DNA from: Cytophaga aurantiaca DSM 3654
Lineage (GTDB): Bacteria > Bacteroidota > Bacteroidia > Cytophagales > Cytophagaceae
Direction of reading: 5' to 3'
Assembly (NCBI RefSeq): GCF_000379725.1
Contig: NZ_KB903632.1
Location: forward strand, 186,001 to 250,000
DNA length: 64,000 nt
Part shown: positions 19,597-26,828 of the stretch, piece by piece
Layout of the letters: every line of letters starts with the position of its first letter
Position numbering within the stretch: the first letter of the stretch is position 1
Made by a program: the position numbers and the translations under genes
Notes under the pieces: generated by a model
Database searches by the model: none
Seen by the model: only the letters and a program-made list of their open reading frames with translations
What the model was told of the DNA's origin: nothing

Positions 19597-19637
19597 AAAT
19601 CCTTCTAAGTCATTGATTTAGAAGGATTTTATTTTTT
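19597..19637 (+). terminator. Rho-independent terminator after the tRNA
   Basis: Perfect 12-bp stem AAATCCTTCTAA (19597-19608) with TTAGAAGGATTT (19618-19629), a 9-base loop, then a T-rich tail TTATTTTTT. It starts 4 bp after the tRNA end. Confidence 0.88.
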
Positions 19638-19761
19638 AATCATTCTAAGATAGTCCGAAAAATCTTTATTACTTTTCTATCCATCTACTATTTTCCTTCC
19701 CTTCAAGCAATTATCATAAACGAACGTATGTCGTTTCTTAAGAATGAATTAAAATAATATG

Positions 19762-19784
19762 ATAATCGGAATAAATCCGATTAT
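19762..19784. promoter_or_regulatory. Operator-like palindrome 1 upstream of abiEi
   Basis: Arms ATAATCGGA and TCCGATTAT with a 5-base spacer ATAAA. Its core is the exact reverse complement of palindrome 2 at 19826-19844. AbiEi antitoxins are known to repress their own promoter by binding inverted repeats, so this is a likely autoregulatory site. Confidence 0.75.
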
Positions 19785-19825
19785 ATTAATTTATACTAAC
19801 ATTAAATGTTTAATTATTTGCATTT

Positions 19826-19844
19826 AATCGGATTTATTCCGATT
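19826..19844. promoter_or_regulatory. Operator-like palindrome 2 upstream of abiEi
   Basis: Arms AATCGGA and TCCGATT with spacer TTTAT; the whole 19-mer is the exact reverse complement of palindrome 1. Its end is 21 bp before ATG 19866, supporting that ATG rather than the one at 19806 as the abiEi start, since the latter would place the site inside the gene. Confidence 0.75.
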
Positions 19845-19865
19845 TTCATGTGTAAATATTTCAAC

Positions 19866-20504
19866 ATGGAACTAAAAAAAATAGCTAAAGGATTTGGAGA
19901 CGCTCCCTTTTCCAGGCATTTAATGCTGGAACTACTTAAGGACTATAAGCGGCCCAATGATAAAATTAGTGAATTAGTAAAGAGTGGAGAATTACTTTCA
20001 ATCAGAAGAGGGCTTTATGTACCAGGGCCCGAAACAGATTTACCTGTCCCCATGCCATTTTTAATAGCCAACCATTTAAGGGGACCAAGCTATGTATCAA
20101 TGGAAGCTGCATTGTCGTATTGGGGGTTCATACCCGAACGCGTGTATGAGATCACTTCAATAACAATGAAAACTGCTAAAAAATACAACACTCCAAAAGG
20201 AAGATTTACGTATCAACACCTTCCTTCTCCGTATTATTCTTTTGGAATAGAAATTATACAGCTTACTCCTAAACAATATGCGCTGATTGCTTCCCGTGAA
20301 AAAGCTGTTTGTGATAAAGTGATTCTTACATCCGGAATTACCTTAAGAAGTACACGTCAAACAAAAGATTTCTTATTGGAAGATCAACGGATGGATGAAA
20401 GCATGCTACGAAAATTAGATACTTCAATTATTCATTCGTGGTTAGATGATGCTCCTAAAAAAAACAGTCTTGAAATGCTCATTAAAACATTAAAGGAACT
20501 ATGA
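19866..20504 (+). CDS. abiEi: AbiEi-type antitoxin of a type IV toxin-antitoxin/phage-defence pair
   Basis: From ATG 19866 the protein has 212 residues. It has a basic N-terminal winged-helix region (KLVKSGELLSIRRGLYVPG-like: ISELVKSGELLSIRRGLYVP) and the following YVSMEAALSYWGFIPE and ASREKAVCDKVIL segments typical of AbiEi. The antitoxin represses its own operon and counteracts the toxin without direct binding. An earlier in-frame ATG at 19806 adds 20 hydrophobic residues but would include the second operator palindrome, so I prefer the later start. The toxin gene overlaps by 4 bp (ATGA). Confidence 0.9.
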   Translation: MELKKIAKGFGDAPFSRHLMLELLKDYKRPNDKISELVKSGELLSIRRGLYVPGPETDLPVPMPFLIANHLRGPSYVSMEAALSYWGFIPERVYEITSITMKTAKKYNTPKGRFTYQHLPSPYYSFGIEIIQLTPKQYALIASREKAVCDKVILTSGITLRSTRQTKDFLLEDQRMDESMLRKLDTSIIHSWLDDAPKKNSLEMLIKTLKEL

Positions 20505-21352
20505 TTAAAGAATGGATAGCAGAATACAAACCACAGAACGAAGACGAAACGTTATCTGCTTTGCGTGAAATTATGCAGGAGATAACCCTGGCTGGATTAT
20601 CAAGAACAGATTTTTTTGAAAAGGCAGCTTTTTATGGAGGCACAGCATTACGTATTTTTTACGGACTGGATCGTTTTTCAGAAGATCTGGATTTTTCTTT
20701 ACTCAAATCGAATCCGGACTTTTCGTTAGAACCTTATTTCCCTTCAATTGTTTCTGAATTTGAAGCGATTGGAATAACTGTTAGCATCAAAGAAAAAGAT
20801 AAAAAAGTGCAATCAAATGTCGAGTCCGCTTTTTTAAAATCAGAAACGATATGGAAGGAATTAGTGCTCGAAGATATTGTTAAACAGCTAGGCATACAAT
20901 CAAACAGAAATATTAAAATTAAGATAGAAGTGGATCGCAAACCTCCGCTTGGTTTTGAGACGGAAGAAAAATTATTGTTGCGTCCATTCTCCTTTTATGT
21001 GAAATGTTTTACACAACCAAGTTTATTTGCAGGGAAAATGCATGCGCTTCTATTCAGAAAATGGAAAAAAAGGGTAAAAGGAAGAGATTGGTATGATCTG
21101 GAATGGTACATCAAAAAAGGTACTCCTTTAGACGTTCGTCATTTTTTACGGAGAGCTATAGATACCGGAGACTGGAAGGAGAAAAATAGTACTCCGGAAC
21201 AAGTCATCGGCCTACTTAAAGAAAAGATCAATGCTGTTTCATTTGATCATATAAAAGAGGATGTTATTCGTTTTATTAAAGATGATAAAGTCATTCAAAT
21301 TTGGTCTCCGGATTATTTCAATCAGTTAATTGAAAAACTAAAATTTAAATAG
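20501..21352 (+). CDS. abiEii: AbiEii-type nucleotidyltransferase toxin
   Basis: The 283-residue protein has the DNA polymerase-beta-like nucleotidyltransferase core: FYGGTALRIFYGLDRFSEDL with catalytic DLDFS (about residues 46-68), and later KMHALLFRKWKKRVKGRDWY with DLEWY, corresponding to the third and fourth AbiEii motifs. Family members transfer nucleotides onto targets such as tRNA acceptor ends and stop growth, giving abortive infection. The gene starts inside the antitoxin stop (ATGA overlap). All key residues look intact, so the system is probably functional. It lies within 300 bp of a tRNA gene, a usual place for acquired defence genes. Confidence 0.92.
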   Translation: MIKEWIAEYKPQNEDETLSALREIMQEITLAGLSRTDFFEKAAFYGGTALRIFYGLDRFSEDLDFSLLKSNPDFSLEPYFPSIVSEFEAIGITVSIKEKDKKVQSNVESAFLKSETIWKELVLEDIVKQLGIQSNRNIKIKIEVDRKPPLGFETEEKLLLRPFSFYVKCFTQPSLFAGKMHALLFRKWKKRVKGRDWYDLEWYIKKGTPLDVRHFLRRAIDTGDWKEKNSTPEQVIGLLKEKINAVSFDHIKEDVIRFIKDDKVIQIWSPDYFNQLIEKLKFK

Positions 21353-21530
21353 AACCATACAAGCACTGAAATGGCTTTATATGAGTCTGCATTCAATAAT
21401 TACCCATTGCTTCATGCAAAATCATATAAAGGATAAATAAAAGGCATACTTATCCTGCACACAAAAGAACTACCAAGTATCTTTTATTACTTTAATACAT
21501 CGTACCTTTATATTATTTTACACGAATAAG

Positions 21531-22166
21531 ATGAACGATTTTACATCCATTAAAAATATTATTTTCGATCTGGGAGCAGTTATTATTCCGATCGATTTCG
21601 AAAAAACATTTCAGGCTTTCGCAACACTTAGCTCCCTTCCTGTTGAAGAGATCAAACGCAGATATCAATCTACTTCTCTATTTATTGATTTTGAAAAAGG
21701 AATCATTGGCAATTTCACATTCCTGCAAAAACTACGTTCGCTGCTTGAGGTAAATGATACCACCAGCGACCAGCAGCTTATCGATGCCTGGAACACCTTA
21801 TTATTACCCATTCCTCAAGAACGTATAGACCGGATCAAATTACTTGCTTCAGATTACAGATTGTTTTTATTAAGCAACACAAATCCTGTTCATATTAAAG
21901 ATGTGAACCGGATTTTGTATGAATGTACTCAGGTGTCTGCGCTGGAACAATTGTTCGAAACAACATGGTACTCCTACGATCTGGGCTTAATAAAACCAAG
22001 TACTGAAATTTATGAAACCGTTTTACAACTGAAAGAACTCAAGGCAAGTGAAACGGTTTTTTTAGACGACAATGCCGATAACATTGCAGGAGCTTTAGCA
22101 ACAGGCATTCATGCGCTGCATGTAACAGAAGAACACCATTTACTTGAACAGCTAAAACATGCTTAA
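21531..22166 (+). CDS. HAD-family phosphatase, YihX-like
   Basis: The 211-residue protein has all four HAD motifs: IIFDLGAVIIPIDF (nucleophile Asp), LLSNTNPVH (motif II), the Lys in LIKPSTEIYE (motif III) and FLDDNADNIAGA (motif IV). The DLG form of motif I and the IDFEKT segment resemble YihX, a glucose-1-phosphate phosphatase, so a small sugar phosphate is a reasonable substrate, but specificity in this family is loose. Cytosolic. The gene overlaps the next by 8 bp, so both are co-transcribed. Confidence 0.85.
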   Translation: MNDFTSIKNIIFDLGAVIIPIDFEKTFQAFATLSSLPVEEIKRRYQSTSLFIDFEKGIIGNFTFLQKLRSLLEVNDTTSDQQLIDAWNTLLLPIPQERIDRIKLLASDYRLFLLSNTNPVHIKDVNRILYECTQVSALEQLFETTWYSYDLGLIKPSTEIYETVLQLKELKASETVFLDDNADNIAGALATGIHALHVTEEHHLLEQLKHA

Positions 22167-23421
22167 GAAATACAAACAACTGCTCATACATATCTTTTTA
22201 TTTCTGCTAACCTTTGCTACGACTACGCTTGCAGGTGCGGACTGGAAAGGAGAATATGCTAATTCGATGTGGGATTATATCTGGAGTGGATTAAATTTCT
22301 CCATTACATTTCTGGGTGTATTAACCATTCACGAATTTGGACATTATTACTTTGCTAAAAAATATAACCTGGATGTTTCGCTTCCATATTATATTCCATT
22401 TTATTTTCCGGGAACCCCATCAATAGGCACATTCGGAGCATTCATTCGGATGAAAGGACAAATTCAATCCCGTACAAGCATCTTTGATATTGGTATTGCA
22501 GGCCCATTAGCGGGCTTTGCAGCAGCATTCCTTTTATTGATCTATGGTTTTGCAACGCTTCCTGAAAAAGAATATATCTACCGCATTCATCCCGATTATG
22601 AACAATTTAAAGGTGATTATGCGAACCATGTGTACACATACGATTATATGAAAAGTCAGAGTGATGCATATGTAAATAAAAAATTCATAGAAGATTCGAT
22701 TTATTATGTTGAACATATTAAAACAGAAACGGATCTTGTTAAACCTGAACGCGTATATGAAACCAGCTTCTCTGTTCTAACAGTTGGCGACAATTTATTG
22801 ATGCTGTTTTTCAAAAAACTTTTCTCCTATCAGGGAGATAAAATACCGAACCAATATGAGTTCTTCCATTACCCTTATTTGTTTGCAGCATATCTGGCAC
22901 TCTTCTTTACTGCATTGAACTTAATTCCAGTCGGACAATTGGATGGCGGTCATGTTATATATGGTTTGTTTGGTCATAGTACACACAAAAAAATTGCAGG
23001 TACCTTCTTTACAGGCTTTGTAACACTTGCAGGTATTGGGTTATTTCAACAGAATCCGGCAGATATCAATTTCTTCACTGCAGATGCGCTCGATAAAATT
23101 CAATTCGTACTCTTGTATTTAGGCTTTTTATACCTGGTATTTTCAAGAATGTATGAGAATTATATGAATGCCATTCTAGCTGCTGTAGCAGTTTTCACCA
23201 TTCAATTACTTATTGAATTTATCTTTCCGGATGTTACCGGTTATAATGGCTGGCTATTGTATGCATTTCTGATCGGTCGCTTCTTAGGTGTATACCATCC
23301 GCCTTCAATTGATGAGCGTCCGCTTGATCTGAAGCGTAAATTATTGGGATGGTTTGCTGTACTGGTGTTTATAGTGTGCTTCACACCTGAGGTCATTACG
23401 TTTCAGGAGATAGCACGATAA
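22159..23421 (+). CDS. M50-family site-2-type membrane protease
   Basis: The 420-residue protein has six to eight membrane helices. The zinc site is clear: TIHEFGHYYFAKK (HExxH, about residues 58-62) and the second motif NLIPVGQLDGGHVIYG (about 257-272), whose Asp is the third ligand. It lacks a PDZ domain between them and has a loop with charged residues (about 130-215) instead, as in the family near Bacteroidota and plant EGY-like proteases. Such enzymes cut within membranes, often releasing anti-sigma factors. The target is unknown. The stop codon TAA (23419) is the first triplet of a repeated block. Confidence 0.85.
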   Translation: MLKKYKQLLIHIFLFLLTFATTTLAGADWKGEYANSMWDYIWSGLNFSITFLGVLTIHEFGHYYFAKKYNLDVSLPYYIPFYFPGTPSIGTFGAFIRMKGQIQSRTSIFDIGIAGPLAGFAAAFLLLIYGFATLPEKEYIYRIHPDYEQFKGDYANHVYTYDYMKSQSDAYVNKKFIEDSIYYVEHIKTETDLVKPERVYETSFSVLTVGDNLLMLFFKKLFSYQGDKIPNQYEFFHYPYLFAAYLALFFTALNLIPVGQLDGGHVIYGLFGHSTHKKIAGTFFTGFVTLAGIGLFQQNPADINFFTADALDKIQFVLLYLGFLYLVFSRMYENYMNAILAAVAVFTIQLLIEFIFPDVTGYNGWLLYAFLIGRFLGVYHPPSIDERPLDLKRKLLGWFAVLVFIVCFTPEVITFQEIAR

Positions 23422-23552
23422 ACAAGGGGCAGAACACGATTAAAGGATTTCAGGAGAACAGGATTTTTGCGTCTCGTAATTTATAGTTTAGACTTATTGG
23501 TATGCTTTACTAATTCTGACCACTGCCTACTGACAACTAACCTCTATCTGCA
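23419..23552. repeat. Repeat block A, copy 1
   Basis: From TAAACAAGGGGCAGAACACG to CTCTATCTGCA this 134-bp block is nearly the same as 24409-24549, which is 7 bp longer because of an extra ACCACTG-like unit. It contains CTGACCACTG phrases. Its right end matches the end of the acetyltransferase gene at 24534-24549. Confidence 0.85.
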
Positions 23553-23745
23553 CCACTCTATCCGTAGAGTTAGCAAAGCGCTCTACGGATATTTAATAAA
23601 AGAGTGTCTCTGACTCGTTTTTGATTTGTTCATTAAATAATTAAACCGAGTCAAAGACTCTTATTCGTTTGCTGATTCGTAAACAAGGGGCAGAACACGA
23701 TTAAAGGATTTCAGGAGAACAGGATTTTTGCGTCTCGTAATTTAT
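23553..23745. repeat. Direct repeat block B-A', copy 1 (193 bp)
   Basis: This block matches 24282-24474 at 192 of 193 positions (one G/A difference). It contains the 31-bp hairpin 23560-23590 (arms ATCCGTAGAG/CTCTACGGAT, loop TTAGCAAAGCG), a second imperfect hairpin formed by AAGAGTGTCTCTGACTCG and CGAGTCAAAGACTCTT, and a third copy of the left part of block A. Confidence 0.92.
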
Positions 23746-24007
23746 TCTTTATGGTCTTAATACTTTATACTCTATATTCCACACTTTTTCCGCTGTTGTT
23801 GGTGATCTGCGTAAGTGCGCTTCCTCTACCATCACATATGTTCAAGCAGAAACTCCAACAACAGCCAATCAAAGATGCTTAACTAAACGACATTGGATAA
23901 AATATCTGAAGCCGCCCTTTTTACTGACCACTGACAACTGTCTGCTGACCAGTATCCACTGTTTACTGACCACTAGCTTTTCATCATAAAATTTGATATA
24001 TTAGTAT
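23746..24007. other. Gene-poor spacer with inverted repeat and CTGACCACTG phrases
   Basis: No gene is seen. At 23792-23802 and 23855-23865, exact 11-base arms GCTGTTGTTGG and CCAACAACAGC enclose 52 bp. From 23928 to 23990 several CTGACCACTG/CTGACAACTG phrases follow each other. Confidence 0.5.
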
Positions 24008-24205
24008 ATGGATTCATTTAGATTAGATCGTACAAAACTTCAAATACACAGCTTACATTCAGAAGAGCCAAGTGTAAATTATTTACGAAGTCTTTCAGAC
24101 GAAAAACGAATTGAAGCCATCCAATTTTTACGAATTCAATTACATCCTGAATTAAATGACCCTACAACCAGACTTCAAAGAGTTTATTCAATTACTCAAC
24201 GCTAA
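24008..24205 (+). CDS. Small partner protein of a nucleotidyltransferase system (antitoxin-like)
   Basis: This 65-residue protein ends RLQRVYSITQR and contains SLSDEKRIEAIQFLRIQ. It resembles small Bacteroidota proteins that lie directly before single-domain nucleotidyltransferases in toxin-antitoxin-like pairs. The partner begins inside it at 24156 in another frame and is truncated. The protein itself seems complete. Family resemblance is from memory, so confidence is moderate. Confidence 0.6.
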   Translation: MDSFRLDRTKLQIHSLHSEEPSVNYLRSLSDEKRIEAIQFLRIQLHPELNDPTTRLQRVYSITQR

Positions 24206-24296
24206 AGGTGTTAAATACTTAATTGTAGGTGGATATGCAGTTGGTTTTCATGGTAAGCCTAGATATACAGGGGATATGGACCCACTCTATCCGTAG
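24156..24296 (+). pseudogene. Nucleotidyltransferase, truncated right after the catalytic DxD
   Basis: ATG 24156 opens a frame with LLNAKGVKYLIVGGYAVGFH then GKPRYTGDMD, the start of a minimal nucleotidyltransferase including GG and the D-x-D metal site. The sequence then runs straight into the 193-bp repeat (at 24282), adds only PLYP and stops at TAG 24294-24296. A normal protein would be 130-150 residues or more; only 46 remain and no further piece of the gene is found downstream. It is a clear remnant, cut by the repeat. Confidence 0.8.
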
Positions 24297-24474
24297 AGTT
24301 AGCAAAGCGCTCTACGGATATTTAATAAAAGAGTGTCTCTGACTCGTTTTTGATTTGTTCATTAAATAATTAAACCGAGTCAAAGACTCTTATTCGTTTG
24401 CTGATTCGTAAACAAGGGGCAGAACACGATTAAAGGATTTCAAGAGAACAGGATTTTTGCGTCTCGTAATTTAT
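24282..24474. repeat. Direct repeat block B-A', copy 2 (193 bp)
   Basis: The partner of 23553-23745 with one mismatch. Its left edge falls exactly at the end of the nucleotidyltransferase remnant. It includes hairpin 24289-24319 (arms ATCCGTAGAG/CTCTACGGAT). Confidence 0.92.
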
Positions 24475-24549
24475 AGTTTAGACTTATTGGTATGCTTTAC
24501 TAATTCTGACCACTGACCACTGTCTACTGACAACTAACCTCTATCTGCA
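24409..24549. repeat. Repeat block A, copy 2
   Basis: The 141-bp partner of 23419-23552. Its last 16 bp (24534-24549) contain the stop codon and final codons of the acetyltransferase on the minus strand. Confidence 0.85.
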
Positions 24550-25079
24550 AAACGAACAGCTGGATTTCCTTTATATATCCCGGGTGCTGCTTCAATACTT
24601 TTATATACGCTGCTACGCGCACCAATCACGATGCCCTGATTGATTTTAACTCCTGGACCAATGAATACATCTGTTGCAAGCCAGCATTCATCCTGAATAA
24701 CAATAGGCCTCGAAAAAATATCAAAGGTTTCTTTAGAAAAGTCATGGCTTCCGGTGCACAGATATGATCGTTGAGAAACAACCGCATTTTTACCAATCGT
24801 TATTTCACCTAAGGTATACAATACCACATCATCTCCTATCCAGCTAGATTCTCCAATGGTTAATTTCCAGGGATACGTTATTTGTACAGAAGGACGAAGA
24901 ATTACTCCTTTACCGATCTTTGCTCCGAATAGTCTCAATAAAAACCGTCTCCAGCCATATAAGATCTGCGGAGAAGGGTGAAAGAACAAGGCCTGAACAA
25001 CCCACCAGATCTGTACATACCAGCCTGGTTTACCTCTGAAATTATCAGGCATTTGAAAACGGGATAGATCTTGATACAC
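24534..25079 (-). CDS. WcaF-like hexapeptide-repeat acetyltransferase
   Basis: The 181-residue protein starts MYQDLSRFQMPDNFRGKPGW and has the left-handed beta-helix hexapeptide repeats (IGKGVILRPSVQI, IGESSWIGDDVVL, IGKNAVVSQRSYL, IGPGVKINQGIVIGARS) and a catalytic-type His in CTGSHDFS. It fits the putative colanic acid acetyltransferases WcaF/WcaB type, which O-acetylate polysaccharide sugars from acetyl-CoA. The last residues (ADRG) and stop codon are encoded within the repeated block that also occurs at 23537-23552. It lies upstream, alone, at the edge of the polysaccharide cluster. Confidence 0.88.
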   Translation of the reverse strand: MYQDLSRFQMPDNFRGKPGWYVQIWWVVQALFFHPSPQILYGWRRFLLRLFGAKIGKGVILRPSVQITYPWKLTIGESSWIGDDVVLYTLGEITIGKNAVVSQRSYLCTGSHDFSKETFDIFSRPIVIQDECWLATDVFIGPGVKINQGIVIGARSSVYKSIEAAPGIYKGNPAVRFADRG

Positions 25080-25110
25080 GTATAGTTAGATTTGATTTAA
25101 ATGCAATTTA

Positions 25111-25147
25111 GTATTTAGTACTAAGTATTAAGTACTAAGTACTAAAA
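25111..25147. repeat. Degenerate AGTACTA-type short tandem repeat
   Basis: The stretch contains TTTAGTACTAAGTATTAAGT followed by ACTAAGTACTAAA, several imperfect copies of AAGTACT. It lies just before the acetyltransferase start (minus strand) and resembles AGTACGAAGTACTGAG at 12110. Confidence 0.5.
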
Positions 25148-25196
25148 AAATATCTGATTGATAGCGATATCAATACTTACTGACCATTGACTCTCT

Positions 25197-25254
25197 ATCC
25201 TTAGAGTTAGCGAAGCGCTCTAAGGATTTGTAATAAAAAAGAGTCTCTGACTCG
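25197..25254. repeat. 31-bp hairpin repeat (copy c) with companion motif
   Basis: Arms ATCCTTAGAG and CTCTAAGGAT surround loop TTAGCGAAGCG (25197-25227). It is followed by the half-motif AAAAAAGAGTCTCTGACTCG. Compared with copies a and b the stem has G-C changed to T-A in both arms. Confidence 0.85.
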
Positions 25255-25259
25255 AAACT

Positions 25260-25700
25260 TTACATGGTATATTTACCTGATAATTGTCTACTGATAACTA
25301 CCCCAAGGCAGGCACCAAATGTATTTAAAATTACATCATCCACATCTGTAATACCGCAAACAAAAAAATACTGCACACACTCTATGCTGCAACTAAACAA
25401 GAATGCCATACTCATTACAAAGAGCGGAGTATATCTTGTTGACTTATACAGCAGCAAAAAGCTAAAAGGAACAAACAGCAAAATATTACCTATCAGATTG
25501 TATAATAAAACATATTGATCGGCAAATGACTTGTCCATCAATTGTGCTAAGGTAAATCCTGTATTGTGAAATGGTATAAGCTCAATATGTACATCCCTTG
25601 ACTCTGCTGTTAATATGGATCTCGGACCGTTAAAAAAAACAATGTAGCCAACAAGAAACAGATAAAGTATAAATAATATATACCGATAACGTGTAAACAT
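25260..25700 (-). CDS. VanZ-like membrane protein
   Basis: The 146-residue protein has four membrane helices and the VanZ-like motifs IELIPFHNTGFT near residue 40 and TDVDDVILNTFGACLGV near the C-terminus. VanZ-family proteins are small integral membrane proteins; VanZ gives teicoplanin resistance, but in most genomes, and in polysaccharide clusters, their role is unknown. A second VanZ-like gene lies at 32103-32549 in the main cluster. It has hairpin repeats on both sides (25197 and 25902), so it is probably transcribed alone. Confidence 0.82.
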   Translation of the reverse strand: MFTRYRYILFILYLFLVGYIVFFNGPRSILTAESRDVHIELIPFHNTGFTLAQLMDKSFADQYVLLYNLIGNILLFVPFSFLLLYKSTRYTPLFVMSMAFLFSCSIECVQYFFVCGITDVDDVILNTFGACLGVVISRQLSGKYTM

Positions 25701-26008
25701 ACAATCAATATCCTCGCTTGGTTTAAAACAAAAATGCGAATAAAAAACTAGCTATAAAAATCAATAGATGTTAATAAAGCACATCTTGCTGTTGTTCGTG
25801 TCCGCCAAGCGGATCGCCCGAACGAATGGCCTATGAGCTGAAAACAAAGCGAACCAACAATAACATGTCTATCTACTGACCACTGTCTACTGACCCTCTC
25901 TATCCTTAGAGTTAGCGAAGCGCTCTAAGGATTTGCAATTAAAAAAGAGTCTCCGACTCGGAACTTTATGTACTATGTAATAACTCCCACTCGTCTAGCA
26001 ATTAGAAA
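25701..26008. other. Spacer with repeat phrases and hairpin copy d
   Basis: No gene is seen in this 308-bp gap. It holds CTACTGACCACTGTCTACTG (25874-25893), the hairpin at 25902-25932 and, at 25995-26020, a CTAGCAATTAGAAACTACC phrase that reaches into the stop of the exosortase gene. Confidence 0.5.
25902..25960. repeat. 31-bp hairpin repeat (copy d) with companion motif
   Basis: Arms ATCCTTAGAG and CTCTAAGGAT with loop TTAGCGAAGCG (25902-25932), followed by AAAAAAGAGTCTCCGACTCG. The hairpin is the same as copy c. Confidence 0.85.
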
Positions 26009-26605
26009 CTACCACCTAGCAACTTCCTCTCCTCTATTCGAAAACCATTCTACATATCCTAAAAATAAAAGTGCAGTAATTCCATAAATAATATAATTGT
26101 ATATAATGTGCTGATCTTCTAAATCAATATCATATTGAGCCAAAACTGCTAATAAACTAATCCGAATAATATTCACAAAATGAATAATTAAAATAGAGGC
26201 CAAAATATAATATAATTTCACTTTCCATTTTCCGGGAAAACATCCAACCAACACAGCAATTGTCATCCACACATAATAACCAATGCAATAATAACCTACC
26301 CCGATTCCTCCTGTTCCTATAATGCCAACAATATCACCGTTCTTAAACACATTAAATTGTAATGCTGACAAAAGATAATAAGAACTCGAGACAATAGTCA
26401 TTACGAACCAATCCAATACATTCCATTGCATCAATAGTTTAGACTCTATGCCTCCTGGAGTTACTAATCCAACATACGTTGTGATAACAGCATCAAAAAA
26501 AAAATAAAAGAATACTGCTTTGAATGCAAACAAAAAAAATAGTCTATATCGCTCATCTTGTGCTTTATACCAAAGCGCCAGATTACGTATAAATGGACTA
26601 TTCAT
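26009..26605 (-). CDS. Exosortase/archaeosortase-family protein
   Basis: The 198-residue protein has about six membrane helices. The three residues that define exosortases are present in the correct order: Cys107 (GVGYYCIGYYVW), Arg148 (VNIIRISLLAVL) and His166 (DLEDQHIIYNY). Exosortases are integral membrane cysteine transpeptidases that recognise C-terminal 'CTERM' tails and process them at the outer side of the cytoplasmic membrane. The gene lies 9 bp downstream of a small protein with such a tail, its likely substrate. It belongs to one of the short Bacteroidota exosortase groups; the subtype is not certain. Confidence 0.85.
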   Translation of the reverse strand: MNSPFIRNLALWYKAQDERYRLFFLFAFKAVFFYFFFDAVITTYVGLVTPGGIESKLLMQWNVLDWFVMTIVSSSYYLLSALQFNVFKNGDIVGIIGTGGIGVGYYCIGYYVWMTIAVLVGCFPGKWKVKLYYILASILIIHFVNIIRISLLAVLAQYDIDLEDQHIIYNYIIYGITALLFLGYVEWFSNRGEEVARW

Positions 26606-26614
26606 ATAATCAGA

Positions 26615-26815
26615 TTACTGTTTGTTTTTTTTGAAAACAAACTTATAAAAACCTATTCCAAGACCTCCAAGTAATGCTATCAATATTCCTCCATCCAATG
26701 GTGCTCCTACATCGGGATCGCCTCCGCCAGGATCACCAGGCAATTGAGCATGCACATGAACCACTGTCAACAACAAACAGCTCAATAGCAAAATGGATTT
26801 AGTATATTTATTCAT
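26615..26815 (-). CDS. Very small secreted protein with CTERM-like sorting tail
   Basis: From ATG 26815 (minus) the protein is 66 residues: signal peptide MNKYTKSILLLSCLLLTVVH ending VHA, then a mature stretch rich in Gly, Asp and Pro (QLPGDPGGGDPDVGAP), the motif PLDGG, a membrane helix ILIALLGGLGIGFYKFVF and a basic end KKNKQ. Motif, helix and basic end together form the three-part tail of exosortase substrates, similar to the tails called PID-CTERM. An upstream ATG (26839) adds eight residues and overlaps the T9SS gene by 11 bp. Without signal and tail only about 20 residues remain, so it may be a peptide or anchor. Confidence 0.75.
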   Translation of the reverse strand: MNKYTKSILLLSCLLLTVVHVHAQLPGDPGGGDPDVGAPLDGGILIALLGGLGIGFYKFVFKKNKQ

Positions 26816-26828
26816 AGCTGTATTAAAT

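Noticed and set aside
19806-19865. Earlier ATG of abiEi
   Set aside because: It would put the second operator palindrome inside the gene and adds a hydrophobic start that family members lack.
19520-21352. Integrative element at the tRNA
   Set aside because: No integrase gene and no repeat of the tRNA 3' end found in the window, so only the pair of defence genes can be supported.
23419-24549. Insertion sequence with transposase
   Set aside because: The repeated block has no open frame for a transposase and no clean terminal inverted repeats with target duplication.
25260-25700. Glycopeptide resistance by VanZ
   Set aside because: No vanA/H/X-type genes nearby; the VanZ-like family is broad and this place suggests another role.
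23419-25960. CRISPR array
   Set aside because: Repeats are few, differ in spacing (about 0.7-4 kb apart) and have no regular spacers or cas genes.
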